A DNA stretch of 7,717 nt from Bifidobacteriaceae bacterium (GCA_031276585.1 JAISMT010000159.1:1-7717); one strand, 5' to 3'; numbered from the stretch's first letter, positions 1-6,534 are shown. Notes: a model not told the origin generated them from the sequence alone. A program made the numbers and translations.

Positions 1-1
1 G

Positions 2-544
2 TTGGAGGCAGCTGGAGCCCAGATAGTGCCCGTCAGATTTCCCCAGGTGGAGCTGTGTCCGGACATTGTGAATGTAGTCGCTTCCAGTGAGGCCGCTTCC
101 TACCACGGCTCGATGCCGCCCGCCCAGCAGGCGTTGTTGGGTCCGGATGTCCGGGCGGCCCAACAAGCCGGGCAGGGTTACAGCGCCACTGACTACATCG
201 CGGCGCAACGGGCCCGTTCGGCAGTAAACGTGGGCATGTGGCAGGTTTTTAAACAGGTGAAAGTGCTGGTTACGCCCACTATTGCTACTACGACGCCGGA
301 GGCGGGAGCTACCACTGCACCGCTGGGGGATGCGGTGGTGCCGATACTAGATGCGCTCAATGCGCTTACCGTTCCGGCCAATGTCACCGGTATGCCAGCT
401 ATCACGGTACCTACAGGCGTTGGTGCGGACGGTCTACCCGTGGGTTTGCAGATCATGGCGCCGCCGTTGGAAGAACTCAGCATCTTGACTGTTGCTCATG
501 TTTATGAATCACTTACAGAGTTTTCGCAAATGAGGCCCTTTTAG
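2..544 (+). CDS. Amidase-signature enzyme, C-terminal part (5' end outside window)
   Basis: This is the last 180 residues of an amidase-signature (AS) hydrolase. The frame is open to the window edge, and the TTG at position 2 is an internal codon, since AS enzymes usually run to about 450-500 residues. The catalytic Lys-Ser-Ser region lies upstream and cannot be seen. What remains is the typical AS C-terminus: a V-L-V-T-P-T strand (residues 88-93 of the visible part) and the conserved tail TGMPAITVPTG followed by GLPVGLQIMAPP (129-155). It is paralogous to the complete amidase at 805-2199, which ends in the same way (TGLPALAVPSG, GLPLGVQIIARP). A small AtzG/GatC-like gene starts 37 bases downstream, so the three probably form one operon. 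AS enzymes hydrolyse carboxamides or related C-N bonds in the cytoplasm; the substrate cannot be read from the sequence. The family assignment is firm. Confidence 0.93.
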   Translation: MEAAGAQIVPVRFPQVELCPDIVNVVASSEAASYHGSMPPAQQALLGPDVRAAQQAGQGYSATDYIAAQRARSAVNVGMWQVFKQVKVLVTPTIATTTPEAGATTAPLGDAVVPILDALNALTVPANVTGMPAITVPTGVGADGLPVGLQIMAPPLEELSILTVAHVYESLTEFSQMRPF

Positions 545-567
545 CTCAGTTATCACAAATTCAACCC

Positions 568-574
568 GAAAGGA
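568..574 (+). promoter_or_regulatory. Ribosome binding site of the AtzG-like gene
   Basis: GAAAGGA lies 7 bases before the ATG at 582. It supports translation of this very short gene and fixes its start. Confidence 0.75.
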
Positions 575-581
575 ATTAATT

Positions 582-782
582 ATGACTGTTGAACCATCTA
601 TTCCCATAGCAGCCAAAGACCTGCCGATTTTATTTGCCTACGCCGGTTTAGATGTCCCAGCTGAACGCATCCAAAGTCACGCTGACACCTATCTAACCAA
701 CTTGGCGTTGGTGCGGTCCGCCAATGTCCCTGGTTTGGGCGAAGCCATCCCGGCTACCGCTTTTAACGCTTCTTGGGAATAA
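582..782 (+). CDS. AtzG/GatC-like small accessory subunit of an amidase (DUF4089-type)
   Basis: A 66-residue acidic protein with its own GAAAGGA ribosome binding site, lying between two amidase genes (37 bases after the first, 22 before the second). Residues 14-45 (LPILFAYAGLDVPAERI..., then a second helix ending LALVRS) have the two-helix pattern of GatC-like proteins. The tail around EAIPATAF (55-61) resembles the short C-terminal extension ending in P-x-x-x-F that AtzG/DUF4089 proteins show. In known systems, AtzG binds the amidase AtzE (1-carboxybiuret hydrolase), and GatC wraps around GatA in the tRNA amidotransferase. By analogy this protein likely binds one or both neighbouring amidases and stabilises them. 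It is too short for a normal GatC and no gatB is visible, so a role in tRNA amidation is unlikely. The assignment rests on pattern, size and context; no similarity search was run. Confidence 0.66.
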   Translation: MTVEPSIPIAAKDLPILFAYAGLDVPAERIQSHADTYLTNLALVRSANVPGLGEAIPATAFNASWE

Positions 783-786
783 CCCC

Positions 787-794
787 AGAAAGGA
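787..794 (+). promoter_or_regulatory. Ribosome binding site that sets the second amidase start
   Basis: AGAAAGGA ends 10 bases before the ATG at 805. The same frame is open back to an ATG at 724, but that start lies inside the AtzG-like gene and would add 27 residues with no family resemblance. The site therefore favours 805. Confidence 0.75.
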
Positions 795-804
795 TTACTA
801 CATC

Positions 805-2199
805 ATGGAATTGTACGAACTTCCGTTTACTGAAATAGTTCCAAAAATCAAGGCACGTGAAATCAGTCCAGTGGAGCTAGCTGAATCATCTTTGGCTCGC
901 TTGGAGGCAGTTGAACCTGTAATCACGGCGTTCGCTACGGTTACTGCCGATGTGGCTTTAGCGCAAGCCCGTAAAGCAGAAGCTGAAATCGGATCCGGTC
1001 AGTACAAGGGCCCACTGCATGGTATTCCTCTGGGGGTTAAGGACCTTTATGACACGGCTGGAATCCGGACCACTTCTTCTTCCGCCCAGCGGGCCGACTA
1101 TGTTCCGCAGCAAGATTCGGTAGCGGTAGCAAAGCTTGCGGAAGCAGGCATGGTTCTGATCGGTAAAACTCACACGCATGAGTTCGCGTACGGCGCCACC
1201 ACTCCCACCACCGGTAACCCCTGGGATCCGAGCCGTAACCCTGGGGGGTCCTCCGGGGGTTCCGGGGCAGCGGTTGCAGCCGGTGTAGTGCCTGTGGCAT
1301 TGGGTTCTGACACCGGGGGTTCCATCCGGATCCCGTCCGCCATCTGCGGTACGGTGGGCCTCAAACCGACTTACGGACGGGCTTCCCGCGTAGGGGTGGC
1401 ATCGTTATCTTGGTCCCTTGACCATGTGGGACCACTGGCCCGGAACGTGACAGAGGCGGCTTTGGTGATGGAGGTTATGTCTGGTTACGACCGCCGTGAT
1501 CCGGCGTCTGCCAACGTCCCCCCACCGGAGCTGGTTTCCACTATGAAAGACGGTGTGGCTGGAACCAAGATTGGTATACCAACCAATTTCTACACCACAC
1601 ATGTGGATCCGGAAGTAGAGACCGCTTGGCGTCAAACTGCGGCCTTATTGGAGTCCTTAGGGGCAGTTTTGATCGAAGTTGAAGTTCCTTACGCTGATTT
1701 GATTGAGGCTTTGGAATGGGGGATTTTGATCCCCGAAGCGGGTGCCTACCACCGTGACACTATGCGCCAAACTCCAGAATTGTTCACGGATGAGGTACGC
1801 ACTTTCAATGAGATTTCGGAGACTATCCTGGCCCTGGACTATATCCAAGCCCTGCGGTTACGTGGCTTGCTGCAAGCTGGTTTCCGCGAAATGTTTGAAC
1901 CAATCGATGTGCTGTTGGCGCCTACCGTACCGATCCCGGCTGCCGCTCGGGATCAACAGTGGGTAACTTGGCCGGACGGTTTCAAAGAAGGGGTGACGGC
2001 TTCCCAGAGCAGGCTCTGTGGTGCGGCCAACTTGACAGGGCTACCAGCATTGGCCGTTCCCTCTGGTTTTTCTGCTACTGGTTTGCCGTTGGGCGTCCAG
2101 ATCATAGCGCGGCCGTTCCGGGAGGCCGATGCCGTCCGTGTGGGCTATGCGCTAGAAGAGGCCACCGATTTAGTAGGCCGGATAGCGCCGGTGGTTTGA
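805..2199 (+). CDS. Amidase-signature family hydrolase (GatA/AtzE-like)
   Basis: A complete 464-residue AS-family amidase. The Ser-cisSer-Lys triad is visible: Lys79 in GIPLGVKD, Ser149 in PGGSSGGSG (the cis-Ser) and nucleophile Ser173 in SDTGGSIRIPS. The spacing (70 residues Lys to cis-Ser, 24 cis-Ser to Ser) fits the family; GatA and FAAH also have 24 between the two serines. The C-terminus carries the usual TGLPALAVPSG (411-421) and GLPLGVQIIARP. There is no signal peptide, so the enzyme is cytoplasmic. It follows the AtzG-like gene by 22 bases, with its own ribosome binding site, in a likely three-gene operon. It resembles GatA in the core, but the absence of gatB and the small partner point to a small-molecule amidase such as an AtzE-type enzyme. 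The substrate is not predictable. The start at 805 is preferred over the in-frame ATG at 724, which overlaps the previous gene. Confidence 0.95.
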   Translation: MELYELPFTEIVPKIKAREISPVELAESSLARLEAVEPVITAFATVTADVALAQARKAEAEIGSGQYKGPLHGIPLGVKDLYDTAGIRTTSSSAQRADYVPQQDSVAVAKLAEAGMVLIGKTHTHEFAYGATTPTTGNPWDPSRNPGGSSGGSGAAVAAGVVPVALGSDTGGSIRIPSAICGTVGLKPTYGRASRVGVASLSWSLDHVGPLARNVTEAALVMEVMSGYDRRDPASANVPPPELVSTMKDGVAGTKIGIPTNFYTTHVDPEVETAWRQTAALLESLGAVLIEVEVPYADLIEALEWGILIPEAGAYHRDTMRQTPELFTDEVRTFNEISETILALDYIQALRLRGLLQAGFREMFEPIDVLLAPTVPIPAAARDQQWVTWPDGFKEGVTASQSRLCGAANLTGLPALAVPSGFSATGLPLGVQIIARPFREADAVRVGYALEEATDLVGRIAPVV

Positions 2200-2269
2200 C
2201 GGTTTTTGGAGTTGAATGCCATGGCCGGTGACTCGTCGGCGCGCCCTAAACCGCTAGGAATCTGAACTT

Positions 2270-2345
2270 TGACACTTAAGCCGACTTTTTCTTATTCGGG
2301 GTGCCCGCAAAATATTCGACCAGGGAGAGAAGGTTTCCTGAGGTG
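2270..2345 (+). repeat. Decayed copy of the 119-bp repeat family
   Basis: This stretch aligns with the second half of the repeats at 5074 and 6416. Shared blocks are TGACACT, then CGGGGT, CGCAAAA (A/G)-ATTCGA and GAGAAGG-TTT, with about 3 bases missing near 2297 and scattered substitutions. It has the same orientation as the two good copies. The GAGAAGG block now sits where the ribosome binding site of the following exporter gene should be. Confidence 0.7.
2328..2333 (+). promoter_or_regulatory. Candidate ribosome binding site of the RhtA-like gene, within the repeat relic
   Basis: AGAAGG lies 9 bases before an in-frame GTG at 2343, and 21 bases before the ATG at 2355. If it is used, GTG 2343 is the true start and the protein gains four residues (V-P-S-R, read as M-P-S-R). 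No better site precedes the ATG. Confidence 0.4.
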
Positions 2346-2354
2346 CCTTCTAGA

Positions 2355-3224
2355 ATGCTGAGCCGCTGGCCGGACCGGTTGCCGTTTGTCATGGTGTTGG
2401 TGGCTTTGGTTTCAGTGCAAGGCGGTGGGGTGATTTCGGTCAGGCTATTTGATCAGATTGAGCCCGCCGGTCTGGTGGCGTTACGTTCGTTTTTTGCGGC
2501 CGCAGTGTTATTGGGAGTCACGCGCCCAAGGTTGAGGGGGAGAAGCGCTGCTGCGTGGACGTCGGTGGGGCTGTTGGGTATAACTTTGGCCTGTTTGAAC
2601 TCGCTGCACTATGAGGCGGTCAACTTGATTCCCGTGGGCCCGGCAGTCACTTTGGAGCTGCTGGGGCCACTGGGACTTTATCTGGTGTTTGCCCGGCGTT
2701 GGTCTGCTCTGATTTGGGCGGTGTTGGCGTTCAGTGGCGTGGTGTTAATGCAGGGTTTAGCTGTCATGGGGCCTAACGCGGTGTTGGGGGTGTTTGTGGC
2801 TCTTTTGGACGGAGTGTGTTGGGCTAGTTATATAGTCTGTTCGCGTTGGGCCGGTTCCATGTTTAAGTCGGTTGAAGCCTTGGCTATCGCCACTGCCATT
2901 TCGGCTTTAGTCACGGTGCCTCGCGGAGCTCTGATTGCAGGTGGGGCATTGCTGGAACCGAAACTGGTGTTAGCGGGGGCTGGTATAGCGATGATCGCCA
3001 ACGTCATACCGAATGGTCTGGAAATGTTGTCACTTAAACGCATACCGGGGGAGATTTTCTCGGTGATGATGGCGATGGCTCCCGTGATCGCATCTGTTCT
3101 GGGTTTTTTGATCCTGGGGCAATCGCTTACCTGGTCTACTGTCGTGGGTATGACCTTAGTGGTGGTGGCTACGGCTAGCGCTTCCCTGGTATCGCCTTCA
3201 AACCAAGGAAGTACCAAAACCTAA
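2355..3224 (+). CDS. RhtA-like EamA-family inner-membrane exporter
   Basis: A 289-residue polytopic membrane protein of the EamA/DMT transporter superfamily, closest in pattern to threonine/homoserine exporter RhtA. Visible RhtA-like landmarks are LPFVMVLVALVSVQGGGVIS (residues 9-28, first helix), PAGLVALR (37-44), NLIPVGPAVTLELLGPL (90-106) and NVIPNGLEMLSLKRIP (216-231). The two EamA halves, about ten helices in total, fill the whole length. It probably exports amino acids or related metabolites by proton antiport; the substrate is inferred from the family only. ATG 2355 starts just before the family's conserved N-terminus, but GTG 2343 has the better-spaced ribosome binding site. The GTG at 2301 would put coding sequence in the repeat relic and is unlikely. 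The gene lies 155 bases after the amidase and converges on the minus-strand gene at 3238. Confidence 0.92.
   Translation: MLSRWPDRLPFVMVLVALVSVQGGGVISVRLFDQIEPAGLVALRSFFAAAVLLGVTRPRLRGRSAAAWTSVGLLGITLACLNSLHYEAVNLIPVGPAVTLELLGPLGLYLVFARRWSALIWAVLAFSGVVLMQGLAVMGPNAVLGVFVALLDGVCWASYIVCSRWAGSMFKSVEALAIATAISALVTVPRGALIAGGALLEPKLVLAGAGIAMIANVIPNGLEMLSLKRIPGEIFSVMMAMAPVIASVLGFLILGQSLTWSTVVGMTLVVVATASASLVSPSNQGSTKT
3181..3211. terminator. Possible hairpin between the convergent genes
   Basis: CTTCCCTGGT (3181-3190) can pair with ACCAAGGAAG (3202-3211), with one mismatch and an 11-base loop. It lies within the last codons of the exporter gene and 27 bases past the stop of the opposing gene. There is no T-run on either side, so it is at best an atypical terminator. 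Confidence 0.25.
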
Positions 3225-3237
3225 GTTTCCACTATTT

Positions 3238-4119
3238 TCAAGCCAGCACTATCTGGGTACTGGTTGGGGCAGTGGGCTCGGCGGAAGAGGGAGCTGTGTT
3301 CCAGGTACCAGCTGAACGGTCCCAGATTTGCCCGGCCACAGTGACTGATTGGACCCCCAGTTCTTTGGCTTTGGCTACGCTCCACTGGGCGTAGGCCCAA
3401 GCCCGCTCTGGGGTTTGCGCTTGCAACACCACCAGTCCGCCTTGCGCCGGGGTGGGTTGGGCCGCAGGTTCCGTGAGGGCAGTATCAGCGGCAGCCGCCC
3501 ACTCGGCTCTAAACACGGCCCCAAACTTTTCTACGCTTTCACGTTCCGTGGCCGGAGTGAAAACGCAGTTTAGAGCGGCCGGAGAATGCCCGGTCAAGGC
3601 GGAAGCAAAGGAACGAGCAGCGGACTCATGTTGGGCGTAGGCATCGGGATAAGCTGAACGTTGTACCAGCTGGGCGGCCTCAGTAATGGGCAGGTCCTCA
3701 AAGTTTGGTACTTGGGCCAACGCACTGTAGAACCGGCCCGCGGAATACAGCGGGTCCATGATTTGCTCGGGGGTACCCCAGTCTTGGGAGGGCCGCTGTT
3801 GAAATAACCCCAACGAATCGCGGTCACCGTAGTTCAGGTTACGGATTTTAGATTCTTGCATAGCGGTAGCTAATGCGATGGTCACGGCGCGTGGGCTCAT
3901 GTCTTGGGCTTGTCCCACAGCCGCAATCAACGCCGCGTTAGCGGATTGTTCGGGGTCCAAGGTGGCGGTGCCGGCGTCCGTGGTAGCCAGGCAACGTTCT
4001 TGGATGGACGTAGTGTGGGGGGCGCCGCCCCTTGATAGGTAGCTGATACCGAACGCTGCCGCTCCAATCAGCAGTCCGGCTGCCACTAGTACCGCTAGTA
4101 CCCCCAACCAGCGGCGCAT
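3238..4119 (-). CDS. Membrane-anchored, lysozyme/transglycosylase-like extracytoplasmic protein
   Basis: A 293-residue protein with a short basic N-terminus (MRRW) and one hydrophobic segment (residues 5-28), with no clear cleavage site: a signal anchor with the rest outside the cell. Residues 57-185 match a family widespread in actinobacteria, with landmarks ATAMQESKIRNL (84-95), YGDRDSLGLFQQRPSQ (97-112) and QRSAYPDAYAQHE (153-165). The Glu-Ser pair at 89-90 with the downstream G-L-F-Q-Q resembles lysozyme-fold transglycosylases, with Glu89 as candidate catalytic acid. Activity is unproven, and homologues are often left as hypothetical. Cys43 and Cys185 flank this domain and could form a disulfide. 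A Pro/Ala-rich linker (about 216-226) leads to a second small domain with GGLVVLQAQTPERAWAYAQW and VTVAGQIWDRSAGTW. The start overlaps the dapD stop (TGATG), so the two are translationally coupled, although dapD acts in cell-wall precursor supply and this protein acts outside. Confidence 0.8.
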   Translation of the reverse strand: MRRWLGVLAVLVAAGLLIGAAAFGISYLSRGGAPHTTSIQERCLATTDAGTATLDPEQSANAALIAAVGQAQDMSPRAVTIALATAMQESKIRNLNYGDRDSLGLFQQRPSQDWGTPEQIMDPLYSAGRFYSALAQVPNFEDLPITEAAQLVQRSAYPDAYAQHESAARSFASALTGHSPAALNCVFTPATERESVEKFGAVFRAEWAAAADTALTEPAAQPTPAQGGLVVLQAQTPERAWAYAQWSVAKAKELGVQSVTVAGQIWDRSAGTWNTAPSSAEPTAPTSTQIVLA

Positions 4120-5063
4120 CAGTTAGCGTGCAGGGTAGCGTTCAACTCGATCCCGCCCTGGTTCCGGGAAACTGCTTCGACGGCGCCGCTCAACGAATTA
4201 CGCCGGTACAGCAACCCTGGCCGGCCAGAAAGTTCGCGGGCTTTCACTACCGTACCCTGGTCTACTAAGGTCACTTTGGTTCCGGCCGTGACGTAAAGAC
4301 CGGCTTCCACCACGCAATCCGGCCCCAAAGAGATGCCCACACCACTGTTGGCTCCCAGCAAGGAGCGGGCACCGATCCGGATCCGTTCAGTACCACCGCC
4401 GGAGAGGGTTCCCATAATGGAAGCCCCGCCCCCAATGTCGGCACCAGCTTCTACCACCACCCCCTGAGAGATGCGTCCCTCCACCATAGAGGTACCTAAA
4501 GTGCCGGCGTTGTAGTTGATAAAGCCTTCGTGCATTACGGTGGTTCCTGGTGCCAAGTAGGCTCCCAGGCGTACCCGGCTGGCATCAGCAATACGTACAC
4601 CGGCCGGTACCACATAGTCAGTCATGGCCGGGAACTTGTCTACCCCGTAGACCCGGACCGGTCCGCGCCCGGCCGCTTCCAAACGGGCCTGGGTGGTTTC
4701 AAACCCTTCCACTGCGCACGGCCCGGCACTGGTCCAAACCACGTTGTTTAGCACCCCAAAGATTCCTTCTAAGTTGATCTCTCCGGGCTGCACCAACCGG
4801 TGGGAAAGCAGATGAAGACGCAAGTAGGCGTCATCGGCGCTGGTAGGAGGCACGTCAAGATCCGTTTCTACCAGCGCGATTATCCGTAACGCTTGGCGGG
4901 CCGGGTCGGGTAGAGCCAAATCAGCTAGTTCCTCTTCGCCCGGCCAAATCGCATCCTGAGCGGGCGCTTTTCCTAAAACAGGCTGCGGGAACCAGGCGTC
5001 CAAGATTTGTCCCTGCTCGGTGATCCAAGACAAACCTGCAGCGTAGGCTAGGCGTTCACTCAT
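4119..5063 (-). CDS. dapD: 2,3,4,5-tetrahydropyridine-2,6-dicarboxylate N-succinyltransferase (actinobacterial DapD)
   Basis: DapD transfers succinyl from succinyl-CoA to tetrahydrodipicolinate in the succinylase branch of lysine and meso-diaminopimelate synthesis, which feeds peptidoglycan. The 314-residue length fits the long actinobacterial form (the Mycobacterium tuberculosis enzyme is about 317). The N-terminal domain occupies roughly residues 1-150. A left-handed beta-helix of hexapeptide repeats follows at about 155-265, including GVRIADASRVRLGAYLAPGT (155-174), VMHEGFINYNAGTLGTSMVE (176-195), VVVEAGADIGGGASIMGTLS (202-221) and RIGARSLLGANSGVGISLG (229-247). The enzyme is a cytoplasmic trimer in the family. 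The ATG at 5063 has no strong ribosome binding site; the upstream side is a C/G-rich stretch, and the 119-bp repeat begins only 10 bases away. Any promoter must therefore lie inside or beyond that repeat. The stop overlaps the next gene's start by one base. Confidence 0.96.
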   Translation of the reverse strand: MSERLAYAAGLSWITEQGQILDAWFPQPVLGKAPAQDAIWPGEEELADLALPDPARQALRIIALVETDLDVPPTSADDAYLRLHLLSHRLVQPGEINLEGIFGVLNNVVWTSAGPCAVEGFETTQARLEAAGRGPVRVYGVDKFPAMTDYVVPAGVRIADASRVRLGAYLAPGTTVMHEGFINYNAGTLGTSMVEGRISQGVVVEAGADIGGGASIMGTLSGGGTERIRIGARSLLGANSGVGISLGPDCVVEAGLYVTAGTKVTLVDQGTVVKARELSGRPGLLYRRNSLSGAVEAVSRNQGGIELNATLHAN

Positions 5064-5073
5064 GGGGCACCAG

Positions 5074-5192
5074 GCTACCGGTTGTACCTAAATTTGGGGT
5101 AGCGAAACCGTGACACTCAAACCAAGTTTTACCCGCCTCCCGGGGTCCTCGCAAAAGATTCGAGCGGAGTGAGAAGGTTTTGTGGGGTGGGT
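5074..5192 (+). repeat. 119-bp direct repeat, copy A
   Basis: Copy A matches copy B (6416-6534) at 113 of 119 positions, and positions 5120-5192 are identical. It contains a short inverted repeat, GCTACC (5074-5079) with GGTAGC (5098-5103), conserved in both copies. It also has a longer imperfect fold in which ACCCGCCT (5131-5138) pairs with GGGTGGGT (5185-5192), and CGCAAAA (5150-5156) with TTTTGTG (5178-5184), allowing G-T pairs. It lies between the divergent dapD and RhuM genes and starts 10 bases from the dapD ATG. No open reading frame is convincing in it. Confidence 0.92.
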
Positions 5193-5212
5193 CTATGAAC
5201 ACACGAGGAACT

Positions 5213-5245
5213 CGCCGCACCCCGGCGATGCGCGCACCTTCGCGC
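5213..5245 (+). other. Two adjacent GC-rich hairpins upstream of the RhuM-like gene
   Basis: CGCCG (5213-5217) pairs with CGGCG (5223-5227) around a 5-base loop. Two bases on, GCGCG (5230-5234) pairs with CGCGC (5241-5245) around a 6-base loop. They sit 80-110 bases before the RhuM-like start, between the repeat and the gene. They might be a regulatory leader, an operator or chance GC-rich pairing. There is no T-run. The remaining sequence from 5193 to 5324 shows no clear promoter pair. Confidence 0.35.
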
Positions 5246-5310
5246 CCTATTTATCCATGTCAAGCTCCCAGGCGGGTCAGCTTGGTGTTTTTAGCTTGTC
5301 AGAGGTGGCT

Positions 5311-5316
5311 GAGAGG
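5311..5316 (+). promoter_or_regulatory. Ribosome binding site of the RhuM-like gene
   Basis: GAGAGG lies 8 bases before the ATG at 5325 and supports that start. The ATG at 5317 is out of frame. Confidence 0.65.
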
Positions 5317-5324
5317 ATGGTGCC

Positions 5325-6365
5325 ATGACTGATGAGAATGGCGAACTGATCGTCTACCAGCGCGACGGTAAGGTGCAGGCGCAGTTGCGCACTGGGGGCG
5401 GAACCGTGTGGCTGTCACAGCGCGGGATTTCCGATTTGTATGCCACGTCAGTGCCTAACATCAAACAGATAATCTCCCGTGTGCTGGCTGACGGCGAAGT
5501 TACTGAGGCAACTCTTAACTCAGAGTTAATAGTTCGCCAGGAAGGGTCACGTCAAGTGCGTCGGGAGATCACGTTGTACAACCTGGACATGATCCTGGCG
5601 GTGGGTTACCGAGTCACCACGCCGCAGGCTATGTTGTTTCGCCAGTGGGCCACGACGGTACTGAAGGAGTACCTGACCAAAGGCTTTGTGCTGGACGATG
5701 AGCGCCTGAAGAATCCGGGGGCGGAGCCGGACTACTTCGACGAGGTGGCCCAGCGCATCCGTGAGATTCGGGCGTCGGAGAAGCGGTTCTATCAGAAGGT
5801 GCGCGATCTGTTTGTCCAGACCAGCGTCGATTACGACAAGGCTTCGCGGACGGCACGGGAGTTTTTCGCCACGATCCAGAACAAGCTGCTGTATGCGGTG
5901 ACGGGTAAGACGGCGGCGGAGTTGGTCGGGGAGCGGATTGATCCTGCCTCGTTGAGCTTCGGTTTGACGACTTGGCGCGGCGATCGACCGGCGAAAGCCG
6001 ATGCTACGATCGCCAAGAACTACCTACACGAAGACGAGGTTGCCGACCTTAATCTGTTGGTGGAACAGTTCCTGGCGTTCGCCGAAGGCCAGGCCCGCCG
6101 CCGGACGGTCACAACGATGGAACAGTGGGTGGCCGTTACAGACCGGCTGTTGGCGGCCAACGACCTCGCTTTGCTGCGCGGCTCGGGACGGATGTCGCAT
6201 GAAGCCATTGAGGCGCTGGTCGAGCGAGAATGGCCGGGCTTCGCGCAGGCTAGGCGGCAACGCGAATATGACAAGGCGTGGGAGGTTGAGGCCGCCGACA
6301 TCAGCGAGTTGTTGGCGTTGGAGAAAGGCATCAAGAAAGGCGGCGGTGACGGAGATCCAGCATGA
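5325..6365 (+). CDS. RhuM family protein (virulence RhuM / DNA-binding-like)
   Basis: A complete 346-residue member of the RhuM family, first named from Salmonella pathogenicity island 3 and often found in mobile islands and beside type I restriction genes. Its biochemical role is not established. Family landmarks in order are VWLSQRGISDLYATSVPNI (28-46, helix-turn-helix-like), YNLDMILAVGYRVTTPQAML (85-104), FRQWATTVLKEYLTKGFVLD (105-124), IREIRASEKRFYQKVRDLF (145-163), FFATIQNKLLYAVTGKTAAE (180-199) and DATIAKNYLHEDEVADLNLL (226-245). No signal peptide or membrane segment is seen, so it is cytoplasmic. Length and motifs are normal, so the gene looks intact. It is bracketed by two direct copies of the 119-bp repeat and lies 455 bases before a broken hsdM. 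A role in regulation, phage defence or toxin-type activity is possible but not shown. Confidence 0.92.
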   Translation: MTDENGELIVYQRDGKVQAQLRTGGGTVWLSQRGISDLYATSVPNIKQIISRVLADGEVTEATLNSELIVRQEGSRQVRREITLYNLDMILAVGYRVTTPQAMLFRQWATTVLKEYLTKGFVLDDERLKNPGAEPDYFDEVAQRIREIRASEKRFYQKVRDLFVQTSVDYDKASRTAREFFATIQNKLLYAVTGKTAAELVGERIDPASLSFGLTTWRGDRPAKADATIAKNYLHEDEVADLNLLVEQFLAFAEGQARRRTVTTMEQWVAVTDRLLAANDLALLRGSGRMSHEAIEALVEREWPGFAQARRQREYDKAWEVEAADISELLALEKGIKKGGGDGDPA

Positions 6366-6415
6366 GAAACCGTTCGAATCCGAGATCTGCTAGTGGTTGG
6401 CAGACCACGGCTGGC

Positions 6416-6534
6416 GCTACCGGTTGCGCCTGAATTTGGGGTAGCTAAACCGTGACGCTCGAACCAAGTTTTACCCGCCTCCCGGGGTCCTCGCAAAAGA
6501 TTCGAGCGGAGTGAGAAGGTTTTGTGGGGTGGGT
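6416..6534 (+). repeat. 119-bp direct repeat, copy B
   Basis: This is the partner of copy A (5074-5192) in the same orientation, with six differences, all in the first 46 bases. It begins 50 bases after the RhuM-like stop. Unlike copy A it runs directly into a tandem duplication of its last 55 bases. The same GCTACC/GGTAGC inverted pair is present (6416-6421 and 6440-6445). Confidence 0.92.

Noticed and set aside
582..782. The small gene as gatC of the tRNA amidotransferase, with the amidases as gatA.
   Set aside because: It is too short, lacks the conserved GatC C-terminus, and no gatB is present; two amidase paralogues also do not fit.
724..804. An N-terminal extension of the second amidase from ATG 724.
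   Set aside because: It would overlap the AtzG-like gene, and a well-placed ribosome binding site favours 805.
5195..5332. A 45-codon open frame from an ATG just after repeat copy A, overlapping the RhuM start, as a leader peptide.
   Set aside because: It lacks a well-spaced ribosome binding site, is rich in Arg/Pro/Cys/Trp as expected of chance GC-rich sequence, and overlaps the hairpins.
6372..6381. GTTCGAATCC just after the RhuM-like gene resembles a tRNA T-loop and hence a possible attachment site.
   Set aside because: The flanking bases do not form a T-stem, and no acceptor stem or anticodon arm could be found around it.
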